Positions 54,277 through 64,000 of a DNA stretch of 64,000 bases are shown here, piece after piece. The stretch's first letter is position 1; the number at the start of each line of letters is the position of its first letter. Under the pieces are notes generated by a model, which did no database searches, had not been told where the DNA came from, and saw only the letters and a program-made list of their open reading frames with translations. Location: contig NC_080671.1 of assembly GCF_030247195.1 (NCBI RefSeq), positions 64,749,089 through 64,813,088 on the forward strand, written 5' to 3'. The DNA is from Topomyia yanbarensis (lineage: Eukaryota; Arthropoda; Insecta; Diptera; Culicidae). The position numbers and the translations under genes were made by a program.

Positions 54277-55020
54277 AATGAATCATGTGGAATCAATGAA
54301 CGTAAATAATAAACCTTCGGTGCGCTTTCCATCGATTCGCGTAAATTTATTGCAAAGAAGTTCTCATCTGTGCGCAACGAAAGCACAGATTGTTATCATG
54401 GGCGCATGCAACTGCGTATACACATTTGCCTCAAGCATTGAACCCAAGCGTACCGTGTAGTTGTCAATGCTTGCATCAAACAGGTGTGTGAGGGCATCGT
54501 GTCCGTACACGAATGGAAGATTAGTACCAAGTAAAATTAGTCAACGCTAGTGATGAAGGGGGGAGGGAAAGAGACAACTAGACCACGACAACAGTGTTTG
54601 CATATGTAGTTAGACTGTACAATCGATTTTGAACACGTGTTTTATATGAATTAATGCGTTCGGGATTGAACATAAAATGTGTGCTTGAAGTGAACACAGC
54701 ACAAAAGATAGCATGGTGTATGATCGAACAAACTTAGTCACCTGTTGGACGGAACCGCGCAGCGTACCTCCAGAAAGCACGCAGCGAAGTGCTCTACCTG
54801 CTGCTCAACAGGCAACTGAACTTGTTCGACCAAATCTGTTGTAGTCGATGATAACGTCATTCACAGAAGTGTAGCGCGCCAGGTACGTAAATCTGTTGTG
54901 CCTGACTTGGAAAGCACTACTTTCTGTGTGCAAATGCGTGATAATTTGACTATGTTATACATTATTTAATTTTTTAATGATATGATATCAAAAATCTATG
55001 TGTTTATCCTCCTTAAATGA

Positions 55021-57196
<2,176 letters not shown>

Positions 57197-57415
57197 ATAA
57201 AAGGCAAAGTTTGTATGTATATGATTTATAGACTCCCAAACGGCTTAACCGATTTCCGTAAAAATTTGCACACAGTAGGTATTTGGTATGGGGCGTGTTT
57301 GTGTGCTATTAGTTGGAGATTATTTGCCCGCCAGATGGCGCTTTGGAACAAATTGTGTTTTCCTCCTATTTCGCAGAGTGTCGCAGCACCGCGCGATGGG
57401 TAATAGCTAGTATAT
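57197..57415 (+). mobile_element. Helentron/HINE-like 3' segment
   Basis: After the CTAT array come ATATAAAAGGCAAAGTTTGT, a GACTCCCAAACGGCTTAACC motif with CGATTT-CG-AAA, a GCGCCA-type middle, and a GCGCGATGGGTAATAGCTAGT end. A CTATCTAT tract, an ACGGCT-ACCGATTT box and an AGCTAGT end are typical of non-autonomous rolling-circle Helentron-associated repeats in insects. The 5' boundary is unknown. The classification is inferred from memory of the family pattern. Confidence 0.45.
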
Positions 57416-58481
57416 CATAGAAAAAGGATTAGCGAATATTCTTTGAATACTGTGGCAATAAATAGTAATCCAGTCCATTACACAGATAAGATTAGCTTTC
57501 CTAATCAATACTCCCATGGTCAGCTGTGTGGAGTTCAAACTGCTTTTGTTTAGAAAACAGGATACTCTCGGTAGTCGGCTACCCAGAGTTTAAAAAGAAC
57601 CAAGAATTAAATAAGATCTTTTCTTTTTCGAGAGATCGTGTACTCGAAAACCAACTAAACAAACCTATTATCTAATAAACCATGCTTTACAGGTCGCATC
57701 GCTTGCTTGGAGCGAATCTTAGACCTTATACCCTTCCAAACCACCAACTCCGCGACACCTATGGAAGAGCCTGATGAGTCGTCTACCTTCCGTTAAGTAG
57801 GTGGAGCAGCAAAACTTCCCGTCTACCTTATGCTTTATCCTTCCCCGTGAGCTATGGAGATGGGGGCGGCAGGCAATGATGGCTATCATGTTGTTGAGGC
57901 TTTAATATGAGTCGGATTGGTATGAATTCCTACTTACCACTTCCTTAGCAACTCATATTAGATAATCAGCAGTCAAACATGATGAAGTCAGCGTGCAATC
58001 CGCCAAAATCATCGTCACAACGCAACGCAACGCATAGTTTCAATGAAATAGGTTTTGTAGTTTCTAAATAAGAGGTAACACCGTTACGTTCTACAAAAAG
58101 CTTCGTCACCGAGACGTTTGTCGATATCTTTTGATAAAAAAATTACAGCATGTTATTGAAATGATACACTATAATGTACAAAAGTTTTGATCAATTCGCT
58201 TCACGCAAAGTTCTAAAAAAGCGCAGAAAAAAGATTTTTTTTCACGCTGAAACCCTACCCCCCTTAAATGACGGTTCTCAAATAAACTTTTCTTTGAAAG
58301 CGGTGAATACAAAAACACATAAGCCCTTTTATGAAGATACGCTTTTATCAAAATGGATTGATTGCTTGCGGCATTTGTAATCCAAACCCAACTGCAAAAT
58401 TCCGTTGGAATCGAAAATGATTGCGCTTAGTGACCTGCTGCTTTGACACGAAATGCATTACCAGCGAAACCCAATTACTCC
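57416..58481. other. Region without recognised genes
   Basis: No gene is supported. A stretch at 57680-57960 has mixed composition and might be retroelement UTR, but it could not be assigned. Confidence 0.35.
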
Positions 58482-58493
58482 GCTAACTCGAAT

Positions 58494-58762
58494 TTTTTTT
58501 TTATTTTTATTAACGTGACTTTAAATTTTTATTCATTCGTCACGCTTCGAAAATTTAATATTTACAAGTCATTTAACAAAATTATATGTTCTTCAACAGT
58601 TCTATTTCTCTTATAAACTGAATTAATTTTTTTTTCTTATTACCTATCCCTAAAATTTCGCTTAATGTCAGATTCATTAGATGTCTGTCTCTGCTTTGCT
58701 GATATTTAGGACAGTCCAGGAGCAGGTGTCTTACGGTGAAGTCGTCTCCGCAGCACTGTGGT
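58494..58762 (-). pseudogene. I-like LINE 3' end, 5'-truncated, with 12-bp target duplication
   Basis: It is flanked by identical GCTAACTCGAAT at 58482-58493 and 58763-58774. On the minus strand it encodes the last 55 or so residues of a LINE ORF2 (CCGDDFTVRHLLLDCPKY, C-x-C-like finger with HLLLDCP). A 3' UTR of about 80 bp and an A-rich tail at 58494-58500 follow. Such tails follow RNase H in I-clade elements. It is strongly 5'-truncated. Confidence 0.85.
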
Positions 58763-58774
58763 GCTAACTCGAAT

Positions 58775-60784
58775 CGATTCCGTTCGGAATACATACAGCA
58801 GGAAGGTTTTGAAACCCTAGAGCATACACTCAACGAGCACTCGACTAGGAACGACCTGCAACCACCAACAATTCCGCGAACCGTGACGACCGAAACTGGA
58901 CATTCCGGTTTTATTATCTTACCCAGTAGATTTCACGACTGCTACGGACATTAATTTCACTGCGATTGTATTATTTTTCTCGCATAAATACGACCCAGGT
59001 CATCGGTCTTGATAGAGTTTGATTAAGTTCAGATTGCGTTTCATCTTCATATGAGTAGGATAGTAATGCTGATTCATGAAATGGCCCGGTGTGATCTCAA
59101 AAGAAATCCAGATTTCGTTGCCCTCATCTCGGATGAACATGTTTTGCAAGTAATAGCACAAAAAAGGAATCCTTCCGTAAGGTATAATACTCTCAAAGCA
59201 CCTTCCTAATCATACTTTGCCGATTTATGAGGACCACATGCTGTTAGAAACCCCGTTCACTTGCTTTCCCAGCGAAAAAACTATATCAGAGTCCTTGTAA
59301 ATTTAACCATATTTATCACAAATGCCACTTTCATTCCAGAAAAGCCTTTCTGCTCCCTTTCGAACGGACATGCAGCGTACCCATCATCGGGCAAAATTAC
59401 GGCCCAATCATTTATCTTTTGTTCCGAAAGTGCCTTCTCAGCAGATTGAATGGTCCTGGTCTTGGTGGTCCAGGTTCCATAGCGCCAGTTCGATGTTTTG
59501 CCTACTCTAGAGCGAAACGAGACGGTGCGATGTGATGGTGGCGACAGGCACACGCCCGGGTGCTCACCCCTTTTACGGTCCCTGGCGTGCATGGTGGGCA
59601 ACTGGTATGAGTATAGATTCGGCACATATGAGAGGTCAATATCAAGACATGGGTCTGGAACCGCCCGAAAATTCAATTTATCTCCCGGGATGAAATGTGG
59701 TAACTTTTATCAGCCAACGTACTGTTTACTCGAACCGTAAGGGTTGTCGGTACGTACGTACTGTGCGGAAGCGGCATCACCAAGGGTGGTGCTCGCGTGC
59801 CTACGAAATGAGGATGGGACAAAATTCGGCATGTGTTTGATGATTGAAGATACGGTTGAAGGAAAGCATATGCATGATTTTATACCACCAGGCGGCGTAC
59901 TGACGTAGGTATGTATATCTGTTTATATGGCGTATTGAGAGGCTCTCAAAGCATAAATTTGGATCGAATGTGCGTGCTGTTCCGAAGAACTGTGATATAT
60001 AAATACAGGTACCCATGTGACGGCTGAGTGCGCTCGGAAGGAATGGAGCCCAAGATAAATCTACACACGTGAAAATTCAATCAAGCTAGAAGCCCATTCG
60101 AACTCATTTCGGTTCGGTAGTTTATCATAACGGTTTCGATATACTATTATCATTATTATGATGAATCGCACGAACCAACCTTCTCGGAACACGGTGTTAG
60201 AGAGTGATAAAGGAAAGGTTATATGTATTACCAACAATCATTGTTAGAACTGTACCTAATAGAGCAATAAATATTCCATTATTCTCGTGGAACTTCTCAT
60301 TGTTGGTTGCATTTGTATCGTTCCAGTATTTTCCAGAGTGATTGTAATTCAACACTCTCCATCCACATTTGCCACCCTCCTTTCAACAGCTGCAGAATTA
60401 ATCAGATTTGAGAGCCTCGGCCTTTGCCACTTTCTTTCTGGGTCAAGTTGTCTGTTTCGAAAATAAATCTATTCAAGTTGAACGGACTAAAGAGGTCGAC
60501 CAAGGCAAACGATGCTAATGAAACATGCAGTATCGCAAATTTCCACTAACTGTGACGCAGGCAGGAGATTTCTTCTTCGAAGAAGAAGAAGAAGAGCTTC
60601 GGCTCCGTCCTTGGAAATATGTATGCCACATCAAATGATGTACCGCAGGACGTACTGCTCAGTGCACAACTATGCGAGTTCAATGTGCAAAGCTGACTGG
60701 TTTGAGAAGAGTGAGTAAGAAAACTCGACGGGGTAAGACGGACCGGTTTTGCACGAATTATTTTTAGTTTTATTTGTTAAAGTC
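58775..60784. other. Region without recognised genes
   Basis: This is one of the less repetitive parts of the window. The frames at 59281-59676 (minus, 131 codons) and 60512-60718 (plus) lack family motifs. A (GAA)n purine run is present near 60576-60594. Confidence 0.35.
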
Positions 60785-60960
60785 CTGTTTTGATGTAGGA
60801 CTGTATCAGCGTGTCGGATATGCGCTACAAAACATCAATAAAAAGTGAAAGTTTAACGAAAAGTGATTAGGTTTTGAGCGCATATAATTCAGACATTTCA
60901 CGCCATATTACTTGGAGTACTTAAGCTGATGAAAACACTTTCCATCATTTTCAATACGAT
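60785..60960 (+). repeat. Diverged 5' fragment of promoter-bearing repeat family
   Basis: GATGTAGGACTGTATC, then AACGAAAAGTG and GCGCATATAATTCAGACAT parallel the start of the family at 20400-20510. The promoter block is missing. Confidence 0.6.
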
Positions 60961-62129
60961 AGACGGTTATTACTTGACAGGCTTAGTTAACACAAATAAA
61001 ACTCTAGTTAAAAACACTGCTCGGATCTGAAGATTAACAATCCTTAGAGCAGCCCTTTTCAGCTAGTAGCTTAAAGCTGAAATGTTTTATTTAGATTAGT
61101 CTTAGTTTCAATAGGCTGTTACAATTAGTCTGCAAATTGCTCTGACCGGATTTATGATGATCGGCTGTTTGAAATTTGTCTGATTAATGGCTATTTATTT
61201 CAGTGAATACAAATTACACAACTATCTGTTGGTAATCCGAAAACCAACGCCCGCAACGTGGAACGTTTTCGGAATATCTATTGTTTGTGTATATTGTTTT
61301 CATATTAGGTTAAATAAATATATTGCATGTTTAGGTCAACTTACGTTTCAACAGGTAGCTAGAAGTTTAAATTCTGCGCTTCCTACACCGATCTTTTTAG
61401 TAATTTTATTTAGATTAAGAAAAGGTAACTTTAGATTTAGATTTAATTTGATAAGAATACAAAATTTAGACTTCTAGACATCGAATGACAATTCAATCTC
61501 TTCCTCCTTCTTCCTACACTGTTAACTGCCTGTTCGTTTTGCCGTGTATAAATATACCCAACAGCCCTACAAACGAGAGAGCAGACACAACACAAACAAA
61601 AAAAACCATTTTAATAAATATTGGATTGGTTGCAATATCACGTCGTTCACTTATTTTAAAAATTACGTTTTTGTCACAAATCAATAAAAAACTTCATCAA
61701 AAAATGTGAAACCATAAAAAATTATATTTTTTGAAAAATTTCGAAGCATACTTATTATTCAATTGCGATGTAATGTTTATATTATATAATTTGGCGATTA
61801 CATTGTGTTTGATGTTTATGAGCTTGTTTTACGTTTTCGCATTTTAGACTGCTGGCATTCTTAAAAAACTCCATAAAATATGATTATACTACCTACATAA
61901 AATAGAAGTTCTGTTAAGAAATATTGATCACCATAAAGCGATGAAAAATCTCGCACATTTTATGGACAGGGACTGTAGAAATAATTAGAAAATATCACAG
62001 AAAGTAGATGACCCCAAACCCGAGACAACAATTTCAGGCTTTCTGTATGCGTAATACTGGTTGACCAAAATGCTTCCACAAATAATATCATTCTCGAATT
62101 TGCAGCTAAAACGTCACACAGAGGTAGAG
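60961..62129. other. AT-rich region without recognised genes
   Basis: No coding region or classified repeat was recognised. The short ORFs at 61187-61477 and 61485-61709 have no motifs. Confidence 0.35.
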
Positions 62130-63880
62130 TTCTTTGACGTAGGACTACGTCTTTGTTTTCGATATGGGGGTGCTTTTTGCAAACTCTACAGAAATGGTAT
62201 GTAACGAAAAGTGGTCCAATTTTAAACGAATATAATTCAGCCATTACACGATAAATTTTCAAATTTTTTGCACATATCACCCCAGAATATTTCTAAGAAT
62301 GATTCCAATAGATAAACCCCAAGATTTTTGGTATCATGGCATTAAAAATTTAAATAATGTGCATCCTAGTCAAAATATCGCCCATTTACTCACAGAAGAT
62401 AACGCTTTCCAAGTCCGGCACGACAGATTTGTGTACCTAGCGCGCTACGCTTCTATGAATGACGTCATCATCGACTATTTAAAGCACTGATTTAGCCGGA
62501 CAAGCCCAGTTGCCTGTTGAACGGCAGGCGGAGCAGATCACTGCACTGTGTGTTTTCACAGCCAGTGTAGCTGAGTTAGATGCTTTCTTTTGTATTGTGC
62601 TCGTTTCCAGCACACTTTTACGTACAATCTCGAACACAATTATTCGTACACAAAATCTCATGTACATTCGAACTCGATTTTCAAACATGGTTTACATAGT
62701 GTCGTGATACTAGTTGTCTTTTTCGCTCTACCCATCATCATCAGCGTAGCCTCTTTTTGCTTTGTGCGCTTGGGTTCAATGTTTGTGACAAATGTGTAGG
62801 TGGGTATATCTAATTTGTTAGCAGAGTTACCATATCCACAGATTTTTCTGCAATGTCCCATATTTTTTTTCGCAATTTTTGATCAAAGATTCTTTTTTAC
62901 AGATGGCAGCTTTTTGACATTTTGATGAAAATTTCATAGATTTTAAGAAATATTGTGATTTTTCAGAAATTTATCGAAGATTTTTTTCCCGTTTCAGTTT
63001 ATCACAGATGGTAAAAAGATATTTTTGACCGAAATACACATTTCAATGTGGCATCCCTGTTTGTTAGCGGTTGCATGCGTAACCTGCATGGTAGAAATCT
63101 GTGCTTTCGTTGCGCAAAAACGAAAACTTTCTTAGCAACAAATTTACGCGGATCGATGGAAAGCACAACATTCGATCGATTCATTGTTTCATTTCCACTT
63201 CATGTGATTCATTTCCACTCAGCCTATTCTATTTTGATTCTGCTAATAGGTAATACTACAAAGCCTATTTATGAATGAATACACTGCCACTCGAAAAACC
63301 GTTGCAAAAACGAATTTAAATCCATATATATAATTGTTTTCGATTCTTGTATATTTTTAGTTTCGATATATGATTATGACCGTTGCATTCGCTACATTTG
63401 TATGCGTATTTTAGAAAAGTTACAATAATGGCAAAATATAATTAGAAAGCTTGGTCTATACATGAAATGTTATTATATCGTCTAAAATTTTATTTTTCTT
63501 AATTCTTTATCGGTCCGGGTTTTCTATCGCACACAATCGAAAAGGTTTTACAATTTTTAAAAGCTGATCTTGTGCTATTAATATTTAGTTGCAGATATTA
63601 GTTCGGTCACGATTTTCTGTCTTCTTTCTTCAAATCTTCTCAAATAAGTTTAATCGGATTCGATCACCTACTACATATGAAATGACCTGATAACCAAGAA
63701 GGTTTGGTTCAGTATGTAACATTCGATGTTGATTGGTTGTGCTTAAACTATACATAAGAAATATATTTGATTTATTATTACTCTAAATGTAATAAGAAAA
63801 TAAATATTTTACATTAAGTAGTATAGTACTACGTCTACAGTTCGTTTAACCCCATAGGGCTCCCCTTTGTAGTTTTTTAA
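62130..63880 (+). mobile_element. Promoter-bearing repeat family, copy 3
   Basis: It starts TGACGTAGGACTACGTCTTT and ends CCCCATAGGGCTCCCC then TTGTAGTTTTTT, collinear with copy 1 over much of its length. It carries the intact promoter block, and it serves as the empty-site reference for the ribozyme insertion (63680-63720) and the CCCGAGCAAA MITE (63185-63225) present in copy 2. No long ORF is present. Confidence 0.7.
62460..62539 (+). promoter_or_regulatory. RNA polymerase II core promoter, second copy
   Basis: TGACGTCA is at 62460-62467 and TATTTAAAG at 62476-62484. An initiator-like CCAGTT has A at 62508, and the DPE AGATC is at 62535-62539 (+28 to +32). Spacings are identical to 20716-20795 although the text between motifs differs. 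Confidence 0.65.
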
Positions 63881-64000
63881 TTAAAGTAAACCAGACATAA
63901 CATCATAGACAAAAATTGTGTTTTTTGTTTATTTCTCTAGCATACGACTTACAATTTAATATTTTGAAATAATTTCGGTTCCAGATCCTCCACGACTTCG

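Larger units (their letters stand above)
52929..55020 (-). mobile_element. Promoter-bearing repeat family, copy 2, minus orientation
   Basis: The 3' end lies near 52929 (reverse complement of CCCCAAAGGGCTG then TTGTAGTTTTT). The promoter block lies near 54770-54910, where the TCAGTT initiator and most of TGACGTCA persist but the TATA box and DPE are mutated. It is interrupted by the ribozyme insertion (53099-53662) and a MITE (54059-54276). The far 5' part is not recognisable. Confidence 0.65.

Noticed and set aside
59281..59676. 131-codon minus-strand ORF as a host gene
   Set aside because: Composition and sequence show no family features; kept as unassigned.

Overview
The window looks like transposon-rich, AT-rich insect DNA, most likely from a culicine mosquito and probably Aedes. 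That call rests on a Waldo-like R1-clade LINE, a JAM-like RTE-clade LINE, relics of Jockey- and I-clade LINEs, two tRNA-derived SINE families, and many nested foldback, MITE and hAT-like repeats. No complete host gene was recognised. The one candidate host coding stretch is a lone exon-like open frame at 18221-18567 on the minus strand.

Layout. 1-8083: a large foldback with outer arms at 1-375 and 7711-8083, and a second inverted repeat (2125-2880 and 3895-4645) around a Jockey-clade LINE fragment that ends in (TA)n. 9245-13205: RTE, R1 and I-clade relics, an hAT MITE with an 8-bp target duplication, and a MITE nested in a related MITE. 13856-22397: nested elements. An outer element holds a hAT-like element, which holds an interspersed repeat with GCCTTTCTC termini, the exon-like ORF, a 1.46-kb hAT-like foldback and a repeat carrying a well-formed RNA polymerase II core promoter. 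24139-43220: several GCCTTTCTC repeats. One of them is split by two head-to-tail Waldo-like elements lying in a (TGTA)n array and, further on, by an RTE LINE with a 14-bp target duplication. 46633-51018: SINEs and a 3.4-kb TA-flanked inverted-repeat element with an internal minisatellite. 52929-55020: a minus-strand copy of the promoter-bearing repeat. It is interrupted by a 564-bp insertion containing two hammerhead ribozymes on opposite strands, and by a small MITE. 55704-57196: about 1.5 kb of pure (CTAT)n next to a Helentron-like end. 58494-58762: an I-like LINE tail. 60785-63880: more copies of the promoter-bearing repeat.

How the parts work together. The potentially functional genes are retrotransposon genes. 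Waldo copy 1 (ORF1 gag-like with zinc knuckles, ORF2 endonuclease plus reverse transcriptase) is open throughout. Copy 2 is the same element with one nonsense codon in each ORF. The RTE ORF is open across endonuclease and reverse transcriptase, but its first endonuclease motif lies upstream of the first ATG. The most unusual signal is the inverted pair of hammerhead ribozymes at 53108-53182 and 53462-53536. Their host insertion has a 12-bp target duplication, and the matching empty site is visible in the sister repeat near 63700.
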